64,000 bases of DNA. Source: DASSBG01 sp963800395. Its GTDB lineage: Bacteria; Pseudomonadota; Gammaproteobacteria; Xanthomonadales; Rhodanobacteraceae. The notes beneath the pieces were generated by a model. That model did not search any database. It saw nothing but the letters and a program-made list of their open reading frames with translations, and was not told the DNA's origin. The position numbers and the translations under genes were made by a program. Below, piece by piece: positions 1 to 9,137 of the stretch. The DNA is taken from contig CAWDBD010000019.1 of the NCBI GenBank assembly GCA_963800395.1, positions 1 through 64,000 on the forward strand, in the 5' to 3' direction. Within the stretch, counting starts at the first letter, position 1, and each line of letters opens with the position of its first letter.

Positions 1-1256
1 TCCGCGGCCTGCATTCGGTCGGCGAGCTGGACCCCGAGCGCCGCTGGATCATGCATTTCCCGGTCGAACGCATGATCAAGTCCTACGGCTCGGGGTACGG
101 CGGCAACGCCCTGCTGGGCAAGAAATGCCATGCGCTGCGCATCGCCAGCAACCAGGCCCGCGACGAGGGCTGGCTGGCCGAGCACATGCTCATCGTCGGC
201 ATCGAAAACCCGGAAGGCAAGACCCACTATATTGCCGCCGCCTTTCCTTCGGCCTGCGGCAAGACCAATCTGTCCATGCTGATTCCGCCCGAAGGCTATC
301 GCCGCGCCGGCTGGAAGATCTGGACCATTGGCGACGATATCTGCTGGATGCAGCCGGGCGAAGATGGCCGTCTGTGGGCCATCAACCCGGAAGCCGGCTA
401 TTTTGGCGTGGCACCAGGTACCAGCGAGAAGACCAACCCCAATGCCCTGGCCATGCTCGGTCACGATGCCATTTTCACCAACGTGGCAACCACCAGCGAC
501 AAGCAGCCATGGTGGGAGGGTATCGGCGAAGGCAAGCCGGACAAGGACTGGCAAGGCCGGGACTATGAACCCGGCAACGGGCCGGCCGCGCACCCCAATT
601 CGCGATTCACCGTGCGCGCCAGCCAGTGCCCAAGCTGGTCGGAGAAGGCCGAATCGCAGCACGGCGTGCCGATTTCGGCGATTGTCTTTGGCGGCCGCCG
701 GCAATCACTGGTGCCACTGGTCATGCAGGCCAGCGACTGGAGTCATGGTGTGCTGCTGGGTGCCTCGATGGCCTCAGAAGCAACGGCTGCGGCAACCGAC
801 ACGGGCAGCAACGTCCGCCGTGACCCGATGGCCATGAAACCGTTCTGCGGCTACAACTTCGGTGACTATTTCGCGCACTGGCTGAGTTTCGACAAACCCG
901 AGGCCAAACTGCCTGAAATTTTCCACGTCAACTGGTTCCGCAAGGATGACGAGGGCAAGTTCATCTGGCCGGGCTTCGGTGACAATCTGCGCGTGCTCGA
1001 ATGGATGATCAAACGCATCGAGGGCCAGGCCGAGGGCAAGCACACGCCCATCGGCATCCTGCCCGAAGCGGGCGAGATCAATCTCGAAGGCCTGGACATC
1101 GATGCCGGCGCCATCGAGCAGCTGCTGGAAATCGATCGCGATGGCTGGCGCGAGGAGCTCGATGCCATCGGCACCTACCTGGAAAGCTATGGCGAGCGCC
1201 TGCCCGAGCGCCTGCGCCGGGAGCAGCAACAGGTTGTCGCGGCGCTCAGTGACTGA
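1..1256 (+). CDS. pckG: Phosphoenolpyruvate carboxykinase (GTP), C-terminal part; 5' end outside the window
   Basis: Cytosolic gluconeogenic enzyme that turns oxaloacetate and GTP into PEP, CO2 and GDP. The reading frame is open from base 3, so the gene begins before the window. About 417 residues are present of the roughly 600 usual in the GTP-dependent family. The kinase-1 P-loop FPSACGKTN lies at 243-269, with the reactive cysteine codon at 255-257. The kinase-2 metal-binding motif GDDICWM follows at about 331-351. The HVNWFRKDD...WPGFGDN segment near 919-990 forms the guanine-nucleotide pocket. The early segment contains the substrate-loop sequence YGSGYGGNALLGKKC. The gene converges on the channel gene next to it with a 30-base gap. 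ppc, the opposing anaplerotic enzyme, lies at 21.6-24.3 kb. Family assignment is secure. Confidence 0.97.
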   Translation, partial: RGLHSVGELDPERRWIMHFPVERMIKSYGSGYGGNALLGKKCHALRIASNQARDEGWLAEHMLIVGIENPEGKTHYIAAAFPSACGKTNLSMLIPPEGYRRAGWKIWTIGDDICWMQPGEDGRLWAINPEAGYFGVAPGTSEKTNPNALAMLGHDAIFTNVATTSDKQPWWEGIGEGKPDKDWQGRDYEPGNGPAAHPNSRFTVRASQCPSWSEKAESQHGVPISAIVFGGRRQSLVPLVMQASDWSHGVLLGASMASEATAAATDTGSNVRRDPMAMKPFCGYNFGDYFAHWLSFDKPEAKLPEIFHVNWFRKDDEGKFIWPGFGDNLRVLEWMIKRIEGQAEGKHTPIGILPEAGEINLEGLDIDAGAIEQLLEIDRDGWREELDAIGTYLESYGERLPERLRREQQQVVAALSD

Positions 1257-1286
1257 TCAGGCTCGTGTCACGGGTACGCCGCCGGC

Positions 1287-2389
1287 TCAATCCTGTCGGC
1301 CGAAATAGGCTTCCAGCCATTTTTTCCAATCGGGCGAGTTGATTCGTTGCAGCAGCGAGGTGTCGATGCCCTCGCGCAAGGGGCTTCCCGTGGGCAGTGC
1401 AAAAGCGTAATCCTGGCGCTCCAGGGTGAATGGCAGCACGCGCAAACTGTTCTCGTACTGCTGCCGGATTTTCCAGCGCAGCAAAGGCGCGTCATAGACC
1501 ACGGCATCGACCTTGCCGGCGTCGAGCTCGGCCAGCGCCGCGTCCAGGGATTCGGCCTTCCTGTATCTGTGGTGGTTGCGCTCCAGCCAGTTGCCACTGG
1601 TGGACCCGGCGATGCTTGCTATCCTCACCTTGCCCAGATCCCTGGCGCTGGAGATCTGGCTGTTGAGCTTGCCAACCGTCAGCGCGCTGGTGATTGAAGC
1701 GGTAAAAAACGACACCACGATCAAGGCCGCCAGCATCCAGACCATGCCCAGGATGCGACCCGGGACGCTGCGCGGCGCCGTGTCGCCATAGCCCACGGTG
1801 GTCATGGTCACCATGGCCCACCAGAATCCGGAGAAGATGCCCTGCCCGTGGCTGCCGCCGAACTCGTCGGGGTTGCCGCGACGCTCCAGCGCCCAGACCA
1901 GCACACCCACCGCCAGCAGCAATAGCACCAGCAAGCCGATTACCTTGAGGAAGGCAGGCGATACCAGCGCCTGGACCACCGCCAGCCAGCCCGAACCACC
2001 CTGCTTTCGCACCGCCACGCCCAGTCCGGAGCTGGTAAGCGGATGCGCGAAATCCATGTGCTTCTCGCGTTCGGCAGTCGCGGTGATGGCCCCCAGACCC
2101 ACATCAACCTGTCCATTCTGCACGGCTTGCAGCAGGCCTTCCAGATCATAGGCCTTGTAGGTGTAGGTCCAGCCATGGTCTGCCGCAGACCTCCTGCCAG
2201 AGGTCGATGGCCAGACCTCGGTAGTCCTGCCCGTCCTTGATGACGAACGGTGGTGCCAGCTTGACTCCGACCACCAGCGTTTGTCCTGTGGAGACCTTGT
2301 CGGTGGAGGCGGGTGCTTGCGCGGCAACACTGGCGCACGACAGCAGGCAGACAGCAATCAGGGCCAGGATCTCGGGCAGGTCGGATCAT
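1287..2389 (-). pseudogene. Glutamate-receptor-like potassium channel with a periplasmic ligand-binding domain, broken by two single-base frameshifts
   Basis: The intact long frame (1287-about 2190) encodes half of a solute-binding lobe, a pore region with the K+ selectivity filter TMTTVGYGDTAP between membrane segments, and the second binding lobe. This is the architecture of prokaryotic GluR0-type channels. The N-terminus lies in two other frames. ATG at 2389 follows an AAGGA-like ribosome site and starts MIRPA. After one extra C near 2374-2376 the frame continues as a signal peptide (ILALIAVCLLSCASVAAQA) and lobe 1 (VGVKLAPPFVIKDGQDYRG). One extra G near 2190-2191 then switches it into the long frame. 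Removing one base at each site gives a continuous protein of about 366 residues. Sequencing error and true decay cannot be separated here. The gene is divergent from the acyltransferase at 2592. Confidence 0.75.
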
Positions 2390-2591
2390 CGGTTACATCC
2401 TTTTCGCACGCAGGCGAGTTGCTTCGAACAGCCTTCGAGCATAACGCGTCCACATGCATTGTTCCGGCACGGACCGGCACTGGCCCGACCGAGCGCTGGC
2501 ATGTAGCTGTCATTTCATTGCCGCGGAAGTGCAACACAACTTTCGTCTTTGCCCCGCATGCTGCTTGCACGCTCTTCCGGTACTGGCCGCC

Positions 2592-4298
2592 ATGCTTGCA
2601 CTCGAAAAACGCCTGCAGCATCACTATCCACGCTGGTTCCGTGGTTACAAGGCGCGCATCACCACGCCCTTGCTGCGTGCGCTGGCGCGCTGGTCCAGGT
2701 TCGACACCATGGACCGCTTCCTCAGCGAACATGCGCATCTGGGCGGACTCGATTTTGTAGCCGCGGCGCTGAAGAAACTGGCACTGAGCTATACGGTTGA
2801 CGCTGCCGCACCCGACCGGATTCCGCGTACCGGCCGTCTGCTGATCGTGGCCAATCACCCGTCCGGCGCACTGGATGCGCTGGCCCTGCTGGATCTGGTC
2901 GGCTCGGTCCGAGGCGACGTCAAGATCGTGGCCAATGACATGCTGGCCTTGCTGGAGCCGCTTTCCGATCTGCTGCTGCCGGTTCGCATTCTCGGCGGAC
3001 CGCCGCGCCTGGAGCATGTTCGGGCCATTCGCCATGCGCTGGAATCGGAAGCCTGCGTGATCGTGTTTCCTGCCGGACAGGTCTCCCGACTGGGGCCGCG
3101 CGGCGTGCGCGACTGCCGCTGGAAATCGGGGTTCCTGCGCTTCGCCCGCAGCACCAACACACCGATCCTGCCCGTGCGCATCAGGGCGCGCAACTCGGCA
3201 CTGTTCTACGGCATCTCGATGCTCTACCGGCCGGCGTCCACGGCCCTGCTGGCACGTGAACTGCATGCCGGTCGCCGTCGGCCGTTGCGCCTTTCCTTCG
3301 GCGAGCTGCAACGCGTGCCCGATGATGCGAACCCGCAGACCGCACTGCGCCTCATTCGCCGCAGCCTCTATGCGAGCGGCAAGCGTCCGGAGATACCGAC
3401 GGAAGCGGCAAAGTCGCGGCCAGACACCATGCCGGATCGCGCCCAACTGCGACGTGCCATTGCACAAACCCGGCTGCTTGGTTGCGCCACTGACGGCAAG
3501 CAGATCCGCCTGGCCCGCCTGCAGGCGGACGCGCCACTGCTGCGGGAAATCGGGCGCCTGCGCGAACTCACCTTTCGCAAAGTCGGCGAGGGCACCGGAC
3601 GCGACCTGGACCTGGACCGCTACGATGCCTACTACGAGCACATTCTGGTCTGGGACGACGAACCCGGCTGCATCGCCGGTGCCTATCGCGTGGCGCGCGG
3701 CGCCGATGTGCTGGCCCGTTTCGGCCTTGGCGGGCTGTACACCGCGGCATTCTTCCGCTTTGCCGATGACGCGGTACCACGGCTGGCGGCAGGCATGGAG
3801 CTGGGCAGAAGTTTTGTTGCTCCCGAGTACTGGGGCAGCCGCAGTCTCGACTACCTGTGGCAGGGCATCGGACAGTACCTGCAGGCCCATCCCGGCGTGC
3901 GCTATCTGTACGGTGCGGTTTCAATCAGTGCGTCGATACCACGTGAAGCCTGCGACTACCTGGTGGCCTACTACCGGCACTTCTACGGCGGCGACACCGC
4001 GCTGGCCTGCGCACGTCAGCCCTATGTGCCGGCCAGCGCGGCACCGGACTTCAGCGGTCAGGATGCCAGCGGCGCATTCAAGCTTCTGAGGAGCAGGCTG
4101 GCCGGACTTGGCGCGTCGGTCCCGATTCTCTACAAGCAATATACAGACTTGTGCGAGCCGGGCGGCGCACGCTTCCTGGCCTTTGCAACGGACCCGGATT
4201 TCAACTCGGTCGACGGCCTGATCGAAATCGACCTCGATTGTTTGCGTCCGGCAAAAAGGCAGCGCTATCTCATGCAAGACGGCCGCGTACCGGCCTGA
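2592..4298 (+). CDS. olsF: Bifunctional acyltransferase (OlsF-like: lysophospholipid acyltransferase plus GNAT N-acyltransferase)
   Basis: 568 residues with two acyltransferase modules. The N-terminal half resembles PlsC/OlsA O-acyltransferases: NHPSGALDAL near residue 95, then a FPAGQVSR motif and an ILPVRI segment. The C-terminal half (from about residue 310) is an OlsB-like GNAT/hemolysin acyltransferase, with LRELTFRKVGEGTGRDLD, an AGAYRVARG strand and ELGRSFVAPEYWG. This order is that of OlsF, which makes ornithine lipid by acylating first the amino group of ornithine and then the hydroxyl of the lyso-lipid. The frame is open further upstream, but ATG 2592 begins the recognisable sequence. 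ATG 2709 is an alternative. A more general hemolysin-family aminolipid synthase remains possible, since the substrate cannot be read from sequence. Probably acts at the inner-membrane surface. Confidence 0.8.
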   Translation: MLALEKRLQHHYPRWFRGYKARITTPLLRALARWSRFDTMDRFLSEHAHLGGLDFVAAALKKLALSYTVDAAAPDRIPRTGRLLIVANHPSGALDALALLDLVGSVRGDVKIVANDMLALLEPLSDLLLPVRILGGPPRLEHVRAIRHALESEACVIVFPAGQVSRLGPRGVRDCRWKSGFLRFARSTNTPILPVRIRARNSALFYGISMLYRPASTALLARELHAGRRRPLRLSFGELQRVPDDANPQTALRLIRRSLYASGKRPEIPTEAAKSRPDTMPDRAQLRRAIAQTRLLGCATDGKQIRLARLQADAPLLREIGRLRELTFRKVGEGTGRDLDLDRYDAYYEHILVWDDEPGCIAGAYRVARGADVLARFGLGGLYTAAFFRFADDAVPRLAAGMELGRSFVAPEYWGSRSLDYLWQGIGQYLQAHPGVRYLYGAVSISASIPREACDYLVAYYRHFYGGDTALACARQPYVPASAAPDFSGQDASGAFKLLRSRLAGLGASVPILYKQYTDLCEPGGARFLAFATDPDFNSVDGLIEIDLDCLRPAKRQRYLMQDGRVPA

Positions 4299-4342
4299 GG
4301 GCATTCGCCGACCGGTCCTGGCACGGGACCCCGCTGGCTCGA

Positions 4343-5329
4343 TCAGGCCGCTGCGCGCAGGCCGCCGGCCAGGGACTGGAAATAGTCGCGGGTCAGCGCA
4401 AGCTGCTGGACGGCACTCTCGGCACGATTGGCCACGGCGCGAAAGGCGGCATTCTCGGGACGGTCCCTGGCATACCAGCCCAGGTGCTTGCGCGCGATGC
4501 GCACACCCTGGCGTTCGCCGTAGAAGGCGTGCAGGTGTTCGAGATGCCCGCACAGGATTTCGCCGACGGTCTCCGCCCCGGGTTCGGGCAGCTCCTCGCC
4601 GGTGGCCAGATAGTGCGCGATCTCGCGGAAGATCCATGGCCGGCCCTGGGCGCCGCGGCCGATCATCAGTCCATCGGCACCGGTGACATCGAGCACGTGC
4701 CGCGCACTGGGTCCATCGACGATGTCGCCATTGGCGAATACCGGAATGCCGATGGCCTGCTTGACCGCGGCGATGGTCTCGTACTCGGCCTGGCCCTGGT
4801 ATTTGTCGGCGCGCGTGCGTCCGTGCACGGACAGCACCGCGATACCGGCGTCCTCGGCGATGCGTGCGATGTTTAGCGCGTTCCTGTGCTCGCGGTCCCA
4901 GCCGGTGCGGATCTTCAGCGTCACCGGCACATCGACCGCCGCCACCACCGCCTGGCAGATGCGCGCCACCAGTGGCTCGTCCTGCAACAGCGCCGAGCCC
5001 GACCACACGTTGCACACCTTCTTCGCCGGGCAGCCCATGTTGATGTCGATGATCTGCGCGCCATGGTCGACATTGAAGCGCGCGGCCTCGGCCAGCATGG
5101 CCGGATCGTAGCCGGCGATCTGCACCGCGATCGGATCGGGCTCGCCGTCGTGGTCCATGCGCCTGACCGACTTGGCCGTATGCCACAGGCGCGGGTCGGC
5201 GGTAGTCATCTCCGACACCGCCAGGCCGGCCCCCATGCGCTTGCACAGCTGCCGGAACGGCTTGTCGGTGACCCCGGCCATGGGCGCCAGCGCCAGCGGC
5301 GGGTCGAGGGTGTATGGACCGATCTGCAT
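4343..5329 (-). CDS. dusB: tRNA-dihydrouridine synthase B
   Basis: FMN-dependent enzyme that reduces specific uridines in the tRNA D-loop to dihydrouridine using NADPH. It has 328 residues, the normal length for DusB. The protein opens with the family start MQIGPYTLDPPLALAPMAGV, so ATG 5329 was preferred to ATG 5338 three codons upstream. The catalytic-cysteine motif MGCPAKKV (Cys100) and the barrel motifs LKIRTGWD, SVHGRTR, FANGDI and LMIGRGAQGRPW follow in order. In many gammaproteobacteria dusB is followed by fis. Here no gene follows on the same strand, and the 3' end faces the acyltransferase gene across 44 bases. Confidence 0.95.
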   Translation of the reverse strand: MQIGPYTLDPPLALAPMAGVTDKPFRQLCKRMGAGLAVSEMTTADPRLWHTAKSVRRMDHDGEPDPIAVQIAGYDPAMLAEAARFNVDHGAQIIDINMGCPAKKVCNVWSGSALLQDEPLVARICQAVVAAVDVPVTLKIRTGWDREHRNALNIARIAEDAGIAVLSVHGRTRADKYQGQAEYETIAAVKQAIGIPVFANGDIVDGPSARHVLDVTGADGLMIGRGAQGRPWIFREIAHYLATGEELPEPGAETVGEILCGHLEHLHAFYGERQGVRIARKHLGWYARDRPENAAFRAVANRAESAVQQLALTRDYFQSLAGGLRAAA

Positions 5330-5379
5330 GGCGCGCATTCTACCGGCTCGGCGATGCGGGCGCCGATTCGAGGTCCTGC

Positions 5380-5793
5380 TCAGTACATGTCGAGCGTGAT
5401 GCTGCGCCCCGTGCCCGGGAGGTCGAACGCACATTCATCGAAATGTGGCCGCCGCCACACGCGCGGATTCCGGCTGCACCCGGTCGGCTCGTCGGGAATG
5501 TGCATGGCGTTGAAGTCCAGCTTGCCGTTGTCGTTGACATCCTGCATGGCTTCCACCGCGTAGCGGCCGGCCGGCAGATCGATGTCGAGACTGATCGGTG
5601 ACTCACGCCCATCCAGTGGCACCTTCCCGGAGTACACCGCGTGCTTGTGGCTGTCGTAGTCGCCGGGCTTGTTGTACACCGCCACCAGCAGGTGGCCCTG
5701 CATGCGATTGAGGTTGTCGAATGTCATGTGCAATGTGGCTGCGCCAGCGCTGCTGGCGGCCAGGCTGGCAATGATCAGGAATGCAGTTCGCAT
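5380..5793 (-). CDS. Secreted DUF2141-family protein
   Basis: A 137-residue protein with a cleavable signal peptide (MRTAFLIIASLAASSAGA). The mature part is a small beta-rich domain: LLVAVYNKPGDYD, DIDLPAGRYAVEAMQDVNDNGKLDFN and a final RSITLDMY. The DVNDNGKLD loop and overall pattern match the DUF2141 family of exported proteins, whose function is not established. ATG 5793 is preceded by a GGAGG ribosome site (reverse complement of 5798-5802), which decides against the in-frame start at 5829. The stop lies 50 bases upstream of dusB on the same strand, so the two may be co-transcribed. Confidence 0.8.
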   Translation of the reverse strand: MRTAFLIIASLAASSAGAATLHMTFDNLNRMQGHLLVAVYNKPGDYDSHKHAVYSGKVPLDGRESPISLDIDLPAGRYAVEAMQDVNDNGKLDFNAMHIPDEPTGCSRNPRVWRRPHFDECAFDLPGTGRSITLDMY

Positions 5794-6013
5794 GATGCCT
5801 CCGTCGGGAATCGAGAGTGCAATCAGCATGCGACTTCACTGCGGGCGAAACGAGTGATGTCTGTCAGAAATCGGACATGACAAGGGGCAGCGTGCCCTTG
5901 AAAATGGCAGCCGCCAGGACCGGAGCGTGCCGGACCCGAAGGGGCCTGGCGGCGCCAGCGCTTGAGGCCACGCATGGACACGAGTCGCCTGCTCGCCCCT
6001 CGTTGAACCCCGC

Positions 6014-6790
6014 CTACGGCTTGCGCGGTCTAGTCAGTTCAATCTGGTAGAGCTGCGGCCAGTTCTTGCCGGTGACGAAGATGCGATCGCGCTTGCTGTC
6101 GTAGGCGATGCCGTTGAGCACGTCATTGTTGGGGTCACGCATTTCGCCAGGCTTGGGCCCGAGGCCTGTCAGGTCGACGAACCCGGTAATGGCACCGGTC
6201 TTCGGGTTGATCCGGGCGATGCGCCGGGTGAGCCAGATATTGGCCCAGATCTCGCCCTTGATCCACTCCAGTTCATTGACGTTGGCAACCTCGTGCCCGT
6301 TCCAGGTGACGGTGATGCGGTGGTCGATGGCCAGGCTGTCCGGGTCCAGCACGCGAATCTGTGGCGTGCCATCGCTCATGTAGATGTGCTTGCCATCCGT
6401 GGTCAGCGCCCACCCCTGGCCGGGGTAGCTGAACTGGCCGATCTTCCTGAAACTGTCGAAGTCGTAGATGAAACCGGTGCCCGATTGCCATGTCAGCTGG
6501 TACAGCTTGTCGCCGAATACGATGATGCCCTCGCCGTAATAGGGTGGCATCAGCGTGATCTTCTTCACCGTCTCGCCGGTTTTCAGATCCACCTTGCGGA
6601 TGGTCGACTTGCCGACATTGCCGGTGCTCTCGTACAGATAGCCGTCATGCCAGAACAGGCCTTCGGTGTAGGCGCCGGTGTCATGTGGCCAGCTATGCAC
6701 CACGCGGTAGCCATAGACAGGCACGTCCGCAAGTGCGGGCCCCGTCAGGCACACCAGACACAGAAAAACACACGGAACGAATCGTTTCAT
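6014..6790 (-). CDS. Glutaminyl-peptide cyclotransferase (plant/bacterial-type glutamine cyclotransferase), secreted
   Basis: Forms N-terminal pyroglutamate on peptides and proteins. 258 residues with a signal peptide (MKRFVPCVFLCLVCL through PALA), so it acts outside the cytoplasm. The mature protein shows the five-bladed beta-propeller repeats of the family: YTEGLFWHDGYLYESTG, YYGEGIIVFGDKLYQLTW, GQGWALTTDGKHIYMSDG, NVNELEWIKGEIWANIW and VLNGIAYDSKRDRIFVTGK. Start 6790 was chosen because it begins the signal peptide. The frame extends 22 codons upstream without such features. The 220 bases between this gene and the DUF2141 gene contain no supported feature. Confidence 0.88.
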   Translation of the reverse strand: MKRFVPCVFLCLVCLTGPALADVPVYGYRVVHSWPHDTGAYTEGLFWHDGYLYESTGNVGKSTIRKVDLKTGETVKKITLMPPYYGEGIIVFGDKLYQLTWQSGTGFIYDFDSFRKIGQFSYPGQGWALTTDGKHIYMSDGTPQIRVLDPDSLAIDHRITVTWNGHEVANVNELEWIKGEIWANIWLTRRIARINPKTGAITGFVDLTGLGPKPGEMRDPNNDVLNGIAYDSKRDRIFVTGKNWPQLYQIELTRPRKP

Positions 6791-6906
6791 GAGTGCATGA
6801 TCCCATGATGTGGGCCGATTGTCAGCGATGCGTCTCCTTGCAAGGCCGTACGGCACAATGTAGAACAGAGCCTCGAAGAAACGGGCAGCAACCGCGGAGG
6901 ATACAG

Positions 6907-7774
6907 ATGCGCCATCCGATCGTGAAATCGTTCCTGCACGAGGATACCAATACGTTTACCCACGTCGCGCACGATCCGGGCAGCCGCCAGGCTGCGGTTA
7001 TCGATGCGGTACTGGATTATGAGGCAGCCTCGGGGCGCACCGGGCATGATGCGGCAGATGTGGTAATCGACTACGTGCGCGACTCCGGGCTGGAAGTCCA
7101 GTGGGTGATTGATACGCACGTGCACGCCGATCATCTGTCTGCGGCGCCATACATCAAGTCGAAGCTGGGTGGCACAACCGGAATCGGTTCGCATATCGCC
7201 GAGGTGCAGAAGCTGTTCGGCGAAGTATTCAATGCCGGCCGCGACTTCGCCGTCGACGGCAGCCAGTTCGACCATCTTTTCGCGGATGGCGAAAACTACA
7301 AGCTCGGCGAGCATCGACGCCATGGCATTGCACACGCCGGGGCATACGCCGGCCTGCATGAGCCACCTCATCGGCGATGCGCTGTTCGTCGGCGACACCC
7401 TGTTCATGCCCGACTACGGCACGGCACGCTGTGATTTCCCCGGCGGCGATGCACACGCGCTGTACCGCTCGATCCAGAGACTGTTCGAATTGCCGGACGA
7501 CACCCGCATTTTCCTTTGCCATGACTATCTTCCCGAAGGCCGCGACACCCTCACCTGCCACACCACAATCGGTGAGGAAAAGCGCAGCAACATTCACGTG
7601 CACGACGGCATCAGTGAAGCCGAGTTCGTGGGCATGCGCGAAGCACGCGACCGCACGCTGTCAATGCCGACGCTGATTCTGCCTTCGGTGCAGGTCAACA
7701 TGCGGGCCGGGGAACTGCCTCCGCCCGAAGACAACGGCACCCGCTACCTCAAGATTCCGCTGGACAAACTGTAG
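6907..7774 (+). pseudogene. MBL-fold metallohydrolase (persulfide dioxygenase/glyoxalase II-like), broken by one frameshift
   Basis: ATG 6907 follows a GGAGG site at 6896-6900. The first frame gives MRHPIVKSFLHEDTNTF and the zinc motif THVHADHLSAA, up to YKLGE near 7311. The second frame then continues with IDAMALHTPGHTPAC, VGDTLFMPDYGTARCDFP, a FLCHDY metal-ligand motif and a C-terminus ending at 7774. One surplus base at or beside C7312 explains the switch. Deleting it gives a continuous protein of about 288 residues with no lost motif. The family hydrolyses thioesters or oxidises glutathione persulfide; substrate is not deducible. Either a sequence error or a recent inactivating mutation. 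It converges on the histidine kinase gene. Confidence 0.78.
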
Positions 7775-7783
7775 CGATCAGCG

Positions 7784-9088
7784 CTACTCGGAACTCGCGG
7801 GCAAGGACAGTGTGGCCACTGCGCCACTGCCATCGCCTGCCGTCAGACTGACTCCGCCGTCGTGCGCTTCGGCGATTTGCCGCACCAGAGCCAGGCCGAT
7901 CCCGGAGCCCCCCGGTTTGGTGGTAAAAAAGGGCACAAACAGATTGTCGCTGCGCGGCGGCCCGGGGCCATTGTCGCGTACGTCGATCAGCACGCGCTGC
8001 CGGTCACGGCGCCAGCGCACACTCACTTCACCACCTTCGGCCGGTATGGCCTCAATGGCGTTTGCGACCAGATTGATCAGTGCCTGCTCGATCTGGTCGG
8101 GGTCGGCATTGATGGTCATTTGCTCACCCGGATCAACACGAATCACCCCGCGTTGCTCCAGCCGCACGACCTTGTTGACCAGGTCCGCCACATCGACAGG
8201 GCGCCGTTCCGGTGGCGGCAGTCGCGCCAGTCTGCTGTAACCGGACAAAAACCGGGACAGTGCGCCAGCGCGTTTGCCGACCACATTGAGGCCACTTGCA
8301 AAGTCTTCGCGCCAGTCGTCCGGCAGCGGTTCCCGCGCCACCAGCGCAGCCAGCGTGGCGGCCATGGACTGGATAGGTGCCAGCGAGTTGTTGACCTCAT
8401 GCCCCAGCACACGCAGCAGGCGCTGCCAGGCCTGACGTTCTTCCTGGCGCAGCACCTGCCCCACATCGTTGATCACCAGCAGACTGCCGCCGCGCCCTCC
8501 ACTGCGGAGCGGCGCATGGCGCACGTCAAAACGCCCCGCACGCCCCGGGAATGCGTGCGTCATGACTTGTCGCCTGGGCAATTCCAGCATGGCAGCCAGA
8601 CCCAGCTCCTCGGCGCTCAGGCCGAACAGGCGATGCTTGTCGTCATCCAGCAGCTTCTGTCCCGCGGGGTTGATCAAGCGCAGGCGGCGCCCGGCATCGA
8701 ACACGAATACCGCACTATCCAGTGCCGCCAGTGTCTTGCCCAGCAGATAGGATGATTCCTCGAACTCCAGCCGCTGCGCCTGCAGATGTTCGGCCAGATC
8801 ATTGAGGTCCCGCACCAGGTCACCCATTACGTTGTGGGCGCTACCGCGCAGACTGTAGTCGCCTTCGCGCAGTGCCTCGATCAGACTGCTCAGGGCGTTG
8901 ACCGGATACACCACACGCCGGAATTGCCAGCGGGCCAGCATGACGGTGAGCACGATAACCATGCCCACCGCCAGCGCAGCCATGTAGCCTTTGGGTGCAT
9001 CGAATGCCAGCATGCCGATCAATGCCGCCAGCGCCGGCAGCGCCGTGAGCAGCGCACCATAGAGCACACGCGCTTCGAAACGCAGCAT
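7784..9088 (-). CDS. Membrane-bound sensor histidine kinase (NtrY-like)
   Basis: 434 residues. Two N-terminal membrane segments (about residues 8-28 and 36-52) are followed by a HAMP-like linker and a PAS-like region (FVFDAGRRLRLINPAG, about 128-143). The phospho-acceptor helix contains LGHEVNNSLAPIQS with His230. The ATPase domain has an N-box (NLVANAIEAI) and G-boxes (DNGPGP, GGSGIGLAL). The regulator gene lies immediately upstream on the same strand (49-base gap), so the two form a cognate pair. Start 9088 was chosen because the longer frame overlaps the regulator's coding region. The regulated target is probably the ABC operon at 10.7-17.7 kb. Confidence 0.9.
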   Translation of the reverse strand: MLRFEARVLYGALLTALPALAALIGMLAFDAPKGYMAALAVGMVIVLTVMLARWQFRRVVYPVNALSSLIEALREGDYSLRGSAHNVMGDLVRDLNDLAEHLQAQRLEFEESSYLLGKTLAALDSAVFVFDAGRRLRLINPAGQKLLDDDKHRLFGLSAEELGLAAMLELPRRQVMTHAFPGRAGRFDVRHAPLRSGGRGGSLLVINDVGQVLRQEERQAWQRLLRVLGHEVNNSLAPIQSMAATLAALVAREPLPDDWREDFASGLNVVGKRAGALSRFLSGYSRLARLPPPERRPVDVADLVNKVVRLEQRGVIRVDPGEQMTINADPDQIEQALINLVANAIEAIPAEGGEVSVRWRRDRQRVLIDVRDNGPGPPRSDNLFVPFFTTKPGGSGIGLALVRQIAEAHDGGVSLTAGDGSGAVATLSLPASSE

Positions 9089-9137
9089 GTGCCCCCGAGT
9101 CCTTGGCACGGGAGTCGGCGGGCTTGCGTGTGAGGAC

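Noticed and set aside
2358..3890. Minus-strand frame of 510 codons opposite the acyltransferase
   Set aside because: It covers the acyltransferase motifs in antisense and has no recognisable features.
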